Source of the DNA: JBGTFE01 sp049799955
Lineage (GTDB): Bacteria > Acidobacteriota > Blastocatellia > Pyrinomonadales > Pyrinomonadaceae
DNA length: 64,000 bases
Assembly (NCBI GenBank): GCA_049799955.1
Contig: JBARIW010000003.1
Coordinates: forward strand, 1-64,000
Direction of reading: 5' to 3'
Each line of letters opens with the position of its first letter. The first letter of the stretch is position 1. Made by a program: the position numbers and the translations under genes. Shown one piece after another: positions 1 to 9,600 of this stretch. A model generated the notes under the pieces. That model made no database searches and was not told where the DNA came from. It saw nothing but the letters and a program-made list of their open reading frames with translations.

Positions 1-1570
1 AAGAATAATAGCTTCCGTCTTCCGAGCGAAGAATAAACCATTCGCCTGTCGATGGACGAAAGATAGTCACATCCGTTTTGCCGTCTCCGGTGTAATCGGC
101 AGGAACAAGCTTGTCCGAAGAATTGCCAAAGCGGAAAGCGGCGTTTCCGCCGTCGATGCTTCTCGAATACCACCATTCGCCAACGCTCGGGCGGAATATA
201 GAAATATCCGTTTTACCGTCTCCGTCAAAATCGAACCGGTTGGCATACGGCACTCGAAGCCCGGAATAAAGTCTCGTAATCGCCAATCTCCATCCGGTCG
301 TCGTGTTTTTCGCTTCCGTTACCGAGCCGGCGACGACGATTTTATTGTCCCGCGCCATCGCGATACCGTTGACACTTGAAGTTTCGGCAACAGCCGCGGG
401 CAGGAATTTGAGATACACCGCGCCGCCGCCGAATGTCGTGTCCGGAATGTTAACGTCCGTAAAACGCCTAACCGTAAATCCGTTTGACGGATTGAAGCTC
501 AGTCCGACGGTTACCGCTTTCCAGTCCGGCTGAAAGGTCATGTTCCAAAATGCTCTTTCGTCGGGGTAAATCATGCTTTGTCCAAATGTTCCACCGGAAC
601 CGAAACGAAGCAGTGTTCCGCGAGAATCGCCTTGTATCGCCGAGGAATGTCCGCCGATAAAAATTTGGTTGTCATGACGAATTTTCACGAACCATGTTTG
701 GTCGGAAAAAGTCGGATGATAGGTTACGACACCGCCGCTGCCGAAAAATATATCGGGAGAGCCGTTCGGATTTAAGCGCGAGATAGCAAAGGTGGCGGAT
801 GAATCTACGCCATTCGTGCCGCCGGCGACGAGCTTGCCGTCCGGTTGAAGAGTGATGGAGAAAATACTCGTTATCGAAGCGGTCGTCGAGCCGTTCGAAC
901 CAAACGAAGTATCTATCGAGCCATTTGAATTAAAACGCGCGAGGATGCCGCTAAATGTGCCGTTCGAAAAGGAATATGCGCGTCCGCCGACGAGGATTTT
1001 GCCGTCGGGTTGAAGGGCAAATGCATACATTTCAATGATAGCATTCATATCGAACTGCGCTTTGCCGTCGCCGTCAAAGGTCGTATCGAGCGAGCCGTCC
1101 GTATTGTAGCGTATCAGCGCGAGCGCGTAAGTTCCCGGAGCGCTGACGAAGGAGCGTCCCGCGACGATTATCTTTCCGTCCGGCTGGATGGCGAGTCCCC
1201 GGCAGTAATCATCATCGTTCACCGTCCATTCGCTGAAATCGGTCGTAACGATTCCATCGCCGCCGCCGAAAGTCGTATCGAGCGACCCGTCCGTGTTGTA
1301 GCGCACGACCAGAAAATCCGCATTGCCGGCGGTCGTGCTGTAACCGGCAATGCCGGCGACGACGATTTTACCGTCGGGCTGAATGGCGAGCGCCCTCGAA
1401 AAATCCCGGTCGTCGGTGATGTCCGTCGTTACTTTGCCGTCCGTGCCGAAACAAGTATCGAGCGCGCCCGCCGCCGTCGAAGCGGGAACGCATTGGGAAT
1501 ACGCCGCAACGCTTGCCGAAATTAAAATGAGTGCCGCGAAAAGAATCTTGAAACGGTCGATAGCTTTCAT
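1..1570 (-). CDS. Secreted delta-60 / VCBS repeat protein, C-terminus off the window
   Basis: Read on the complement from the ATG at 1568-1570, the frame stays open for 523 codons to the window edge, so the C-terminus is missing. Residues 1-26 form a signal peptide (hydrophobic FAALILISASVAAYS, then Q). From about residue 35 to 400 there are repeats of the type LQPDGKI(V/L)V(A/G)G followed by R(Y/F)NxDGSLDTTFG, the hallmark of 'delta-60' repeats, which build a beta-propeller. From about residue 437 the pattern changes to FG-GAP/VCBS-like units (DFDGDGKTDISIFRPS, seen twice). Such proteins are normally extracellular or surface-exposed; the ligand is unknown. The upstream gene is divergent. The family call is good; the cellular role is not known. 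Confidence 0.85.
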   Translation of the reverse strand, partial: MKAIDRFKILFAALILISASVAAYSQCVPASTAAGALDTCFGTDGKVTTDITDDRDFSRALAIQPDGKIVVAGIAGYSTTAGNADFLVVRYNTDGSLDTTFGGGDGIVTTDFSEWTVNDDDYCRGLAIQPDGKIIVAGRSFVSAPGTYALALIRYNTDGSLDTTFDGDGKAQFDMNAIIEMYAFALQPDGKILVGGRAYSFSNGTFSGILARFNSNGSIDTSFGSNGSTTASITSIFSITLQPDGKLVAGGTNGVDSSATFAISRLNPNGSPDIFFGSGGVVTYHPTFSDQTWFVKIRHDNQIFIGGHSSAIQGDSRGTLLRFGSGGTFGQSMIYPDERAFWNMTFQPDWKAVTVGLSFNPSNGFTVRRFTDVNIPDTTFGGGAVYLKFLPAAVAETSSVNGIAMARDNKIVVAGSVTEAKNTTTGWRLAITRLYSGLRVPYANRFDFDGDGKTDISIFRPSVGEWWYSRSIDGGNAAFRFGNSSDKLVPADYTGDGKTDVTIFRPSTGEWFILRSEDGSYYS

Positions 1571-1830
1571 TTGCTTATTCCTCTTCTAGGAACTTTATAC
1601 GCTCATTTTGAAATTTATTCTATACGTATCTCGAAATTTAATAATTTTTAACATCTTTCTTTTATGTGAAAACACATAAATTTATAAACGAAGGATTAGC
1701 CTGTAAAAAAAACTTCTTCCATCTATCTTTCGCTCTGTGTTATGATTGCGGCGATTAGTTTAGCTGCGATTTAATATACAGATAGAGAAACTTTGCGATA
1801 TTCTCCCGGTAAAATGCTTCCGGAATTATT
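1571..1830. other. Divergent intergenic region
   Basis: AT-rich spacer of 260 bases between the divergent repeat protein (-) and the zinc-ribbon/PAN gene (+). It must hold both promoters, but I see no convincing -35/-10 pair, no sigma-54 element and no strong hairpin apart from the short dyad TATGTG/CACATA near 1663-1677. Confidence 0.4.
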
Positions 1831-2529
1831 ATGGGAATTACTGTGAAAACGTGTCCTGTCTGCCATCGTTCTTACGATGACGAGACGTTAAATTTTTGTT
1901 TAGAAGACGGTTCGATTCTTTCCGTAACGGATGACCCGGATAAAACGCAGCAGTTTTTTGCTCCCCGGGAAACCGATTCAATTCTGACAAGGGTTTCATA
2001 TCCTTCGGCAAAATCGTCTAACGATACGTCGCCGCCGATGCCGACGATGCCGTCCCCGCAGATGCCGCCTAACTATGTGAATAATGCGCAGCGTCAAACG
2101 CAGGCGGTCGGAACAAGCAGTAAAATCTGGCTGGTCACTAGTCTTTTAGCCTTCCTTACGGTTTCTATTGTCGCAGCTATATTGTGGTTTAGCGCGGCAA
2201 AAACACCGACCATCAGCAATAACAACAATAAAAATCAAAATGATAATCGAGCGAACTCAAATAATAATTCTCAAAATGATAAAAAAGCCGATTCGATTTT
2301 CGGTCCAATGAATTACCGTGCAAGTATGAACGGTGAGAATCTGACTTATTATCCGGCAACCACTGTTGAGAAATGCCAGGCGGACTGCGCTAAAAACGAA
2401 AGATGCAAAGGATTTACGTTCATCAGAGCCGGTGCTTATAATCCCAACGACTCCGCGATGTGTTATCTGGCGTCAGTGGTGACGGAAATGGTACCTCATG
2501 ATTGCTGCATCTCGGCGATAAAGCGTTAA
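1831..2529 (+). CDS. Zinc-ribbon, single-TM protein with C-terminal PAN/Apple-like domain
   Basis: 232 residues. The N-terminus has a zinc-ribbon-like CPVCHRSYDDETLNFC with the DGS tail typical of many acidobacterial membrane proteins. It is followed by a Pro/Ser/Met-rich linker, one transmembrane helix at about residues 103-123, an Asn-rich low-complexity linker (about 128-152), and a C-terminal domain of about 75 residues with six cysteines (C-x3-C, C, C, CC) resembling a PAN_4/Apple module. PAN modules bind proteins or carbohydrates. The topology suggests a cytoplasmic zinc ribbon and a periplasmic PAN domain. The start is the ATG at 1831; no clear Shine-Dalgarno is visible, and a GTG four codons later is possible. 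Function unknown. Confidence 0.8.
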   Translation: MGITVKTCPVCHRSYDDETLNFCLEDGSILSVTDDPDKTQQFFAPRETDSILTRVSYPSAKSSNDTSPPMPTMPSPQMPPNYVNNAQRQTQAVGTSSKIWLVTSLLAFLTVSIVAAILWFSAAKTPTISNNNNKNQNDNRANSNNNSQNDKKADSIFGPMNYRASMNGENLTYYPATTVEKCQADCAKNERCKGFTFIRAGAYNPNDSAMCYLASVVTEMVPHDCCISAIKR

Positions 2530-2562
2530 GGAATTATTGTTGCCGGCGCGCAAAGGGCTTTG

Positions 2563-2970
2563 TCAATGCGCTGGATTTATATTTGCAAAGTTTTTCCAGT
2601 CAATTATTTCAACAGTTTCTATTTCGCGTTTTTTCAGTTCTTCCGCAATCACGCGTCGATGGCAGTTTTCGCGCTTTTCGCAAGCGCAGAAAAGAATCGC
2701 GCTTGTATCAAGGCTGATTAAAGTTTCGATGCCTAATTGCAGATTTTGAATCGTAATTTTATCTTCTTTGTAGCTCCGGTTGCCGAGATTGAGAATGTGC
2801 AGGTATTTTCTGCCGAGCAGAGTTTTGAGATAAACCTGCCGCCAGACCAAAACCTCGCTGTAAGGCGAAAAACGAATGTCAACCAGCGTCGCGTCGAGCT
2901 CGTCCGTCAGAGGCTTTAAATCGCTGATGTCTTTGCCCGCGTAGCCTGTCGTGTAAATTCGGTTTATCAT
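2563..2970 (-). CDS. DUF488 family protein
   Basis: About 135 residues from the ATG at 2968-2970 (MINRIYTTGYAGKD). A longer reading to 3060 is possible but its first 30 residues come from the flanking repeat element, so I reject it. The N-terminal IYTTGYAG, central DIRFSPYS and the C-terminal CACEKRENCHR are the conserved DUF488 signature, in which two Cys and a His lie in a possible metal or nucleotide site. The family's biochemical role is not established. The gene is convergent with the zinc-ribbon/PAN gene (33-nt gap). Confidence 0.82.
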   Translation of the reverse strand: MINRIYTTGYAGKDISDLKPLTDELDATLVDIRFSPYSEVLVWRQVYLKTLLGRKYLHILNLGNRSYKEDKITIQNLQLGIETLISLDTSAILFCACEKRENCHRRVIAEELKKREIETVEIIDWKNFANINPAH

Positions 2971-3006
2971 TTTTCGGATATTCAAATATAATTGTGAAAG
3001 AAAAAA

Positions 3007-3088
3007 TGGATAATTGATAGTGGATAATTGAAAATGAAAGAATCTTTTCTTAATTATCAATTATCAATTATCAATTATCAATTATCAC
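3007..3088. repeat. Tandem-word hairpin H1 (word TTATCAA)
   Basis: Left arm 3009-3033 and right arm 3050-3087 are inverted. The right arm is a tandem run of the 7-mer ATTATCA. The loop holds GAAAGAATCTTTTCTT (3036-3051), which recurs in reverse complement in H16. It lies between the divergent DUF488 and M50-like genes. Confidence 0.85.
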
Positions 3089-3097
3089 CTGTATTTT

Positions 3098-3781
3098 GTG
3101 CTAAAAATTATCAGCAAAATATCTCTGATATTGTTTCTCGTCGCCGTGCCGTTTTTGTTTTACGGGTTTGGCAGGGAGACGCTTCGCTTTGTCTCGAAAA
3201 TTTCTTTGAGCGATTCGCGCTGGTGGGCGTTTTTGCTCGGCGCGCTCGTTTTTATTCCGTGTCTGTTTGTGGGCAAACGTCTTTTTAACAGCATTTGGTG
3301 CTATCTGGAAACGCTCGAACACGAGCTGACGCATCTGCTTATCGGTTTGCTTTTTTTGAAAATTCCGGTCGGCATTCGCGTCAGCGCGCACGAAGGCGGC
3401 GAAGTTCGTCAAATCGGGCTTGGCACGACCGGGCAGACGTGGATTTCGCTCGCGCCTTATTTTTTCCCGACGATTTCTCTGGCGGTTTTGTTTGTCGCGT
3501 ATTTTGCCGATTTGAATACGCGGCTTCTGCTCGGAATTTTAGGCTGGACGACCGCTTTTCATCTCGTTTCAAACTGGGGCGAGACGAGCTTCCGGCAGCC
3601 GGATTTACATAAAGCCGGGCTTCTCAACTCGATTCTGATTTTGCCGGTGATGAATTTGATTTGTTACGGCGCGGTTTTCGCTTTTGTCGCGGGCGGCGGG
3701 AAAGGCTTCGGCAGCTTCTGGCTCGAAGGGTTCAGACAAAGTTTCAACGCATCCATCGAAATTTGGCGGCGGTTTCTTTAA
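3098..3781 (+). CDS. Membrane M50-like zinc metalloprotease
   Basis: 227 residues starting at GTG 3098. About five hydrophobic segments; the motif HELTH at about residues 73-77, inside a hydrophobic stretch (LEHELTHLLIG), matches the HExxH zinc site of M50B-type site-2-protease-like membrane peptidases. A later FHLVSNWGETSF segment lies where the third zinc ligand could be, but I cannot identify that ligand. The substrate is unknown; relatives cut membrane-bound regulators. The stop codon's last base is the first base of hairpin H2. The GTG start is uncertain because no Shine-Dalgarno is seen and the repeat H1 ends just upstream. Confidence 0.7.
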   Translation: MLKIISKISLILFLVAVPFLFYGFGRETLRFVSKISLSDSRWWAFLLGALVFIPCLFVGKRLFNSIWCYLETLEHELTHLLIGLLFLKIPVGIRVSAHEGGEVRQIGLGTTGQTWISLAPYFFPTISLAVLFVAYFADLNTRLLLGILGWTTAFHLVSNWGETSFRQPDLHKAGLLNSILILPVMNLICYGAVFAFVAGGGKGFGSFWLEGFRQSFNASIEIWRRFL

Positions 3782-3861
3782 ATTACGAACTACGAATTAC
3801 GAAAGACGAATTATAAGAATCTTCTCTTCATTCGTAATTCGTAATTCGTAATTCGTAATTG
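3781..3861. repeat. Tandem-word hairpin H2 (word ATTCGTA)
   Basis: Left arm 3781-3813 (units of TACGAAT), right arm 3830-3860 with four tandem ATTCGTA 7-mers. The loop contains AGAATCTTCTCTT, one mismatch from the H1 loop. It begins on the last base of the preceding stop codon. Confidence 0.85.
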
Positions 3862-3976
3862 ATTATGCCGGAAATACGCGGAATAATGCCGCAATATGTC
3901 TCAAAAAAGTGAGGCAGAATTCCTCATTTTATCTACTTTTATACCAAAAACTCTCAATAAGCGCGTTTCTTTTCAA

Positions 3977-3992
3977 AGGCACGGCATTTGCT
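3977..3992 (+). promoter_or_regulatory. Sigma-54 promoter of the 4071 kinase gene
   Basis: AGGCACGGCATTTGCT differs from the -24/-12 consensus TGGCACG-N4-TTGCW only at its first base and has GG-N10-GC spacing. Predicted start near 4004, leaving a leader of about 67 nt. A CTCA-N6-TGAG dyad near 3902-3915 is a possible upstream activator site. Confidence 0.75.
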
Positions 3993-4070
3993 CTTTAAGG
4001 TCGGTCAGTTTAGCCGAAGGTGTCTTTATATTAATGAACCTGCTCTTTAACTTCACAAGATATAAACGCT

Positions 4071-5408
4071 ATGTTACTTAACCTGTCTTCTCCGGTTTTT
4101 CAGCCGGAAAGAATTTCATCGATAGATTTTGCTCCGTTTGCGGATGCCGATAAAGAACGGGTTCTCATCGTCGATGATGAAGAAATCGTCCGAGAGCTTT
4201 TTGTCGGCTGTCTTTCCGACCGCTACGAATGTGTCGAGGCGTCGTCCGTCAACGAGGCGCTGGCGCACCTGAAGACAAACGAGTTCGCTCTCGTCATTTC
4301 GGACGTGATTATGCCGGGACTTTCGGGAACCGAGCTGCTGCGAAAAATAATCGAAAATTATCCTTACACGGCGGTGATTATGGTTTCGGGCGTTGACCGA
4401 CCGCAGCGGGCGCTCGACGCAATCCGGCTCGGCGCGTTTGATTATTTGATAAAACCATGTGATTTGGACGTTTTGGAATTGACCGCCGAGCGAGCGTTGG
4501 AAAGACGCGCGCTGATGCTGAACGCGCGGCAGTATAAAATAGATTTGGAATCGCGCAACAACGAGCTGGCAAGCGGCAAGGCGCAGCTCGAACGGCTTCA
4601 GACACAGATTGTTCACAGCGAGAAAATGGCTTCGCTCGGACAGCTCGCCGCCGGAATCGCGCACGAACTAAACAATCCGGTCGGCTTTGTTTATGGAAAC
4701 ATCGAGATTTTAAGCCAGTATTTCTGCGATTTGCTGAATCTGCTCGAATATTACGACAATGCCGAATTGCCCGAAACGATAGCCTCCGGCGCGTCTGAAA
4801 TTAAAGAGCAAATCGATTATCACGCGACGATTGAAGATTTAAGCTCGATTATCATCGACTGCCGCGACGGAGCGGTGCGCATCCGCGATATTGTTCAAAA
4901 CCTTCGCACATTTTCACGGCTCGACGAAGCGGAATTCAAAAAAACCGACGTTCACGAAGGACTCGATTCGACTCTGCGGCTTCTGTCCCGTTATTTCACC
5001 ACGGATAACATCAAGCTCGCGCGCGATTACGGCGTGCTTCCGACGATTGACGCGTTTTCAGGACAATTAAATCAGGTGTGGATGAATCTTCTGGTCAACG
5101 CGGCGCAGGCTGTCGGGACAAATGGCGGCGAAGTTCGCATAACCACGTGCGCCGACGAAAAATTCGTCGTAATTGCTATCAGCGACACGGGCAAAGGCAT
5201 CTCGCCCGAGAACATCACACGCATTTTTGACCCGTTTTTTACGACCAAACCCGTCGGCGAAGGAACAGGTCTCGGGCTTTCCATATCATTCGGAATAGTC
5301 GAGCGACACGGCGGGACAATCGAGGTTAAAACAGCGCTTAACGAGGGAACGACGTTCACCGTTACGCTTCCGAGAGAGATAAAGACGGCATCTGCCGAAT
5401 CAAATTAA
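4071..5408 (+). CDS. Hybrid histidine kinase: N-terminal receiver plus HisKA/HATPase
   Basis: 445 residues. Receiver domain at about 27-145 with the acidic pair VDDEE, phosphoacceptor in ISDVIMPG and the conserved Lys in LIKP. A coiled-coil linker (150-185) leads to the HisKA box SEKMASLGQLAAGIAHELNN with phospho-His in AHELNN. The HATPase_c domain (about 320-435) has the N-box NLLVNAAQA, DTGKGI and the TGLGLS G-box. There is no transmembrane segment, so it is a cytoplasmic kinase whose activity may be set by phosphorylation of its own receiver. It has a sigma-54 promoter upstream and is followed after 23 nt by the HD-GYP-like regulator, a likely co-transcribed partner. Confidence 0.93.
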   Translation: MLLNLSSPVFQPERISSIDFAPFADADKERVLIVDDEEIVRELFVGCLSDRYECVEASSVNEALAHLKTNEFALVISDVIMPGLSGTELLRKIIENYPYTAVIMVSGVDRPQRALDAIRLGAFDYLIKPCDLDVLELTAERALERRALMLNARQYKIDLESRNNELASGKAQLERLQTQIVHSEKMASLGQLAAGIAHELNNPVGFVYGNIEILSQYFCDLLNLLEYYDNAELPETIASGASEIKEQIDYHATIEDLSSIIIDCRDGAVRIRDIVQNLRTFSRLDEAEFKKTDVHEGLDSTLRLLSRYFTTDNIKLARDYGVLPTIDAFSGQLNQVWMNLLVNAAQAVGTNGGEVRITTCADEKFVVIAISDTGKGISPENITRIFDPFFTTKPVGEGTGLGLSISFGIVERHGGTIEVKTALNEGTTFTVTLPREIKTASAESN

Positions 5409-5431
5409 ATTACAGGGGACTACAAAATTTT

Positions 5432-6481
5432 ATGAACTACAAAATTCTTATTGTTGACGACGAACCGGCAAACTTACGCATTCTCGAACGGCTTTTTCGC
5501 CGGCAGCACAACGTTATTACCGCCGAATCCGGCGAAGAAGCGCTTGAGCTTCTCAGTATGCACGATGTCGCGCTGATTATTTCCGACCAGCGAATGCCCG
5601 TGATGACCGGCATCGATTTTCTGAAAAAAGCCGCCGTAATGCGCCCGCAAGCCGTTCGAATTATTCTCACCGGCTACAGCGACGCAAACGCTCTGGTCGA
5701 AGCGATTAATTCCGGTATTGTTTATAAATACGTCGCTAAACCCTGGGTAAACGAGGATTTGATGCAAACCGTCCAGCGCGCGCTTCAGCATTACGAAACG
5801 ATTAAAAACCAGCATCAGCTCAAGCTCGAACACGAACGGCTCAAAGGACGGCTGAAGACGACGCTGGAGAGCGTTGTGCGCGTGATTTCCGAGATGCTCG
5901 ATTTGAAAGACCCGCACGCGCACGGACATTCGCGCCGGGTAAGAAATTGTGCGGAGGCTGTCGGTCAGCATCTGAATCTCGATGCGGATGAGCTCGAACA
6001 GCTTTCGCTCGCCGCCTTTCTGCACGAAGCCGCGCATATCGGCATTCCCAATTATATTTTATGCAAGGACGCGCCGCTGACGGATGAAGAGCATTGGATT
6101 GCAAAACAAAATCTCGAACGCGGGCTGAAACTGGTGGAAAGCGTTCCCGATTTGGAAGAAATCGCTTCGGTTTTGCGCTACCAGCACGAAAATTGGAACG
6201 GAAGCGGTTATCCGAATGGTCTCGGCGGCGAGCAGATTCCGCTTCATTCGCGCATTATCGCCGCTGCCGACGCTTACGACAAGCTTACCTTTCCGCGCTC
6301 TTTGCAGGCGGGCTTAACGCACGAAGAGGCAATCGAACGTTTGCGCGTCGAAGCCGGAACGAAATTCGACCCGGCGATAGTCGAAGCTCTTGCCGGGTTG
6401 AATTCGACCGCGCATATTCGTAGTATTGTAACGAAGGGAAATACAGATTTTTTTAGTGAAAATAACTCGCTTCCCGCATAA
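5432..6481 (+). CDS. Response regulator with degenerate HD-GYP domain (RpfG-like)
   Basis: 349 residues. Receiver at 1-120 (VDDEP, ISDQRMPV, AKPW). A helical linker is followed by an HD-GYP-like domain at about 145-330. The GYP part is kept (GSGYPNGLGG), as is AAADAYDKLT, but several metal ligands of active HD-GYP phosphodiesterases are changed: HD is HE (LHEAAHIGIP), the following Lys is His, the ligand His of the HP..G motif is Asn (KQNLERG), and the HH pair is QH. The protein may bind c-di-GMP or partner proteins without cleaving c-di-GMP, or have altered metal use. It sits 23 nt behind the histidine kinase, with a plausible GGGG ribosome site at 5414-5418. Confidence 0.88.
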   Translation: MNYKILIVDDEPANLRILERLFRRQHNVITAESGEEALELLSMHDVALIISDQRMPVMTGIDFLKKAAVMRPQAVRIILTGYSDANALVEAINSGIVYKYVAKPWVNEDLMQTVQRALQHYETIKNQHQLKLEHERLKGRLKTTLESVVRVISEMLDLKDPHAHGHSRRVRNCAEAVGQHLNLDADELEQLSLAAFLHEAAHIGIPNYILCKDAPLTDEEHWIAKQNLERGLKLVESVPDLEEIASVLRYQHENWNGSGYPNGLGGEQIPLHSRIIAAADAYDKLTFPRSLQAGLTHEEAIERLRVEAGTKFDPAIVEALAGLNSTAHIRSIVTKGNTDFFSENNSLPA

Positions 6482-6659
6482 TATTGATATATAGTTCCAT
6501 CACCGAATCGGTATAGAAGCTTAAGACCGTTTAGCCGCCGGACAATCCCGAACATTCTTTCGACTGCCCGTCAAAAATTATTCGCAAATTGATGAGCGCC
6601 GGTAATTTTGGCGGGCTTTGCGATATGTATCCGCGTTTTTAAATGTTTACGCGAACCGA

Positions 6660-9600
6660 ATGAAAGATATAAGCAGTAACAAAATTGTCGCTATCAATGA
6701 TGCGCCCGACCAGATGGAGCTTCTGGCTGTCATTTTGCGCGACGCCGGTTACCGCGTGCTGACTGCCGAAAGCGCCGCCGAAGGCTTAAAAATCGCGCGC
6801 CGCGAATTGCCTGATTTAATAGTCAGCGATGTAATGATGCCCGAAACCGACGGCATCGAACTGTGCCGGATGATTCGCGCCGACGAAAAGCTGAATACGA
6901 CCCCGATTTTGCTCGTCAGCGCTCTGCGTAAGGATGCGGCAAATGTCATCGAAGGACTGAAAAGCGGTGCGGACGATTATATCGAAGCGCCCTACGACCC
7001 GCTCAATCTGGCTGCGCGCGCTTCTCGTCTGATTGAGCGCAAGCGTATGGAAGACGTTTTGCGGGCAAGCGAAAATCGCTTTCGCAGTTTAATCGAGAAT
7101 TCGTCGGATATAATCAGCATTCTTGCTCCAGACGGGACGATACTATACGAAAGCCCTTCGATTGAAACCGCCCTCGGATACACGCCGGAAGAATTGATAA
7201 ATAAAAACGCTTTTGATTTAATTCATCCCGAAGACCTTGCCAAAACTCTCGCTTATTTTGAACATTCCATTACGCGAACGGAAACTGTTCAGACGGTTGA
7301 ATACAGGTTTCGGCACAAAGATAATTCGTGGCGGATTATTGAGTCGGTCGGCAGACAATTCGACGACCCGGCAAACGGATTGGTCGGTATTGTCAATTCA
7401 CGCGATGTTACCAATCAGAGAAAAGCTCTCCAATCGCAGCGCGAAAGCGAGAGTCGCTTTCGAATTATTTTCGATAATGCAGCTACCGGAATGGCGATGA
7501 TTGATACGCAGGGACATCTGGTTCAAACCAATGCGGCGTTGGAACAGATGCTCGGCTATACCGACGAAGATATGCGGCAGTTGTCGTTTACGGATTTTAC
7601 ACATCCGGACGATGCCGCCGGAAATATGTCTCTGGTGCAGCGGGTTTTTGCGGGTGAGCTCGACAGTTTCCGGGTAGAAAAGCGATATATCAAAAAAAAC
7701 GGTGAGATAATGTGGGGTAATCTGACCGTTTCGGCTATTCGCCTTTCGGGCGTTGAAAACCACTTTCTCATCGGAATGGTCGAGGACATTACCGACCGCA
7801 AACGAACGGACGCCGCCCTGCGCGAGAGCGAAGAGAGATTCAGGACACAATATAAAGGCATTCCCATTCCTACTTGCACGTGGAAAAAAATCGGAGATGA
7901 TTTTGTGCTGGTAGATTTCAACGATGCGGCGGTGGAGATTACGAACGGGGAAATATCCGGTTTGCTCGGAACAAAAGCCTCTGAAATGTACGGCGAAGCC
8001 CCCGAAATACTCGAAGATTATAACCGCTGTTTTAACGAGAAATCGGTTGTCAAACGCGAAACGCTTTTCAATTTTGTAAATACGGGCGATGTAAAGCATC
8101 TGGACATCACCTGTGTCTTTATCCCGTCTGATATTGTCATGGTGCATTATCGCGACGTAACGGCGCAGCTGGAGGCTGAAGAAATGCTGCGGAAAAGCGA
8201 AGAGCGCTTTCAACTGGCTGCCCGCGCGACAAACGACGCGCTTTGGGATTGGAATTTAAGCACAAACTCGATTTGGTACAGCGACGCGTGTTACAAATTA
8301 CTCGGGCGCGAGCCGAAGGAAGGCGAATCGCATATCCAGCTATGGACTAACGCAATACATCCCGACGATAAAGAGAGAGTTAAAAAGAATTCCCGGGCAA
8401 TAATCAAAAGCAAGGAAAATTACTGGATGGATGAATACCGTTTGTGCTCGGCTGACGGCTCATACGCTTATATTCTCGACCGCGGCTATATCATTTATGA
8501 AGACGGCGAGCCGGTGCGAATGATTGGCGCGGCGCTGAATATAACCGAACGCAAGCTGGCGGAGCAGGCTCTGCAAACTAATCAGGCGCGGCTCCAGAAG
8601 CAAAACAAAGTTCTCGAAGAATTAACAAAACGCCACAAGCTTTTCCATATTCCTCTTCAAACGGCAATCAAAGAAATTACCGAGACGGCGGCGCAAATCA
8701 TTGAAACGTCGCGTGTCAGCGTCTGGCTCTATAATGACGACAAATCGATGATGAAGGCGATTGATTTATATGAGCTGAACGAAAATCGACACTTCGAAGG
8801 TTTTGAATTGACAAAATCCGATTACCCGAAATACTTTGAGGCTCTGGCGAAAGAAGAGGCGATTGCCGCGCACGATGCTCACACCGACCCCAGAACCGGC
8901 GAATTTTTAGAATCATATCTCGCGCCTCTGAATATTACGTCGATACTGGATATTCCCATTCGTATGGGCGGACAGGTCGTCGGCATTGTTTGCCACGAGC
9001 ACATCGGCGATGCACGCGAGTGGAAGCTGGACGAGCAGAATTTCGCCGGTTCGATGGCAAGTTTGATTTCATTGCTTTTGGAGGCAAATGAGCGACAGCA
9101 GGCTGAAGAAGCTTTGCTCAAGAGCAGAGAACACCTGACGCTGGCGCAGCAAATTGCGGGAATCGGAAGCTTTGAGCTGAACCTCCGGACAAGAACTATC
9201 GTCGCCTCTTCGGAATTGAAATCTTTATACGGAATTCCGGCGACGGCTTCCGTCGATAAATTCGAGGATTGGGAAAAATACATTCACCCGGAAGATTTAC
9301 CCGTAGTGAAGCGAGAAATGGATGCGGCGCTGGCAAAGGGCGAATTTAATATGGAGTTTCGCCTTATCCGGTCAGATGGAAGTCTTCGCTGGATATACGC
9401 TATCGGCAGAGTTTTTCACGACGAAAACGGCGCGCCGTCGCGTCTCGTCGGCGTGAATATGGACATAACCGGGCGCAAGCAGAATGAAGACAGCCTGCGC
9501 GAGAGCGAGCGACGCTTTCGACAGTTAATCGAATTATCGCCCGACGCGGTTATGGTGCACTGCAACGGCAAAATCATTTTTCACAACTCGGCGTGCGCCG

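Noticed and set aside
1..1570. Forward-strand frames in the first 1.6 kb
   Set aside because: They are antisense to a continuous, clearly repeat-patterned minus-strand protein.
2971..3060. Longer N-terminus for the DUF488 protein
   Set aside because: The extra residues are encoded by hairpin H1 and precede the conserved family start.
3007..3088. Tandem 7-mers as a possible CRISPR array
   Set aside because: Units are 7 nt without spacers; there are no 24-40 nt repeats with unique spacers and no cas genes in the window.
3896..4081. 61-codon frame between H2 and the kinase gene
   Set aside because: It spans the sigma-54 promoter and leader and overlaps the kinase start; composition is not coding-like.
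6600..6660. GGCTTTGC near the large kinase start as a reverse-strand riboswitch
   Set aside because: No other aptamer element is nearby and no gene follows on that strand.
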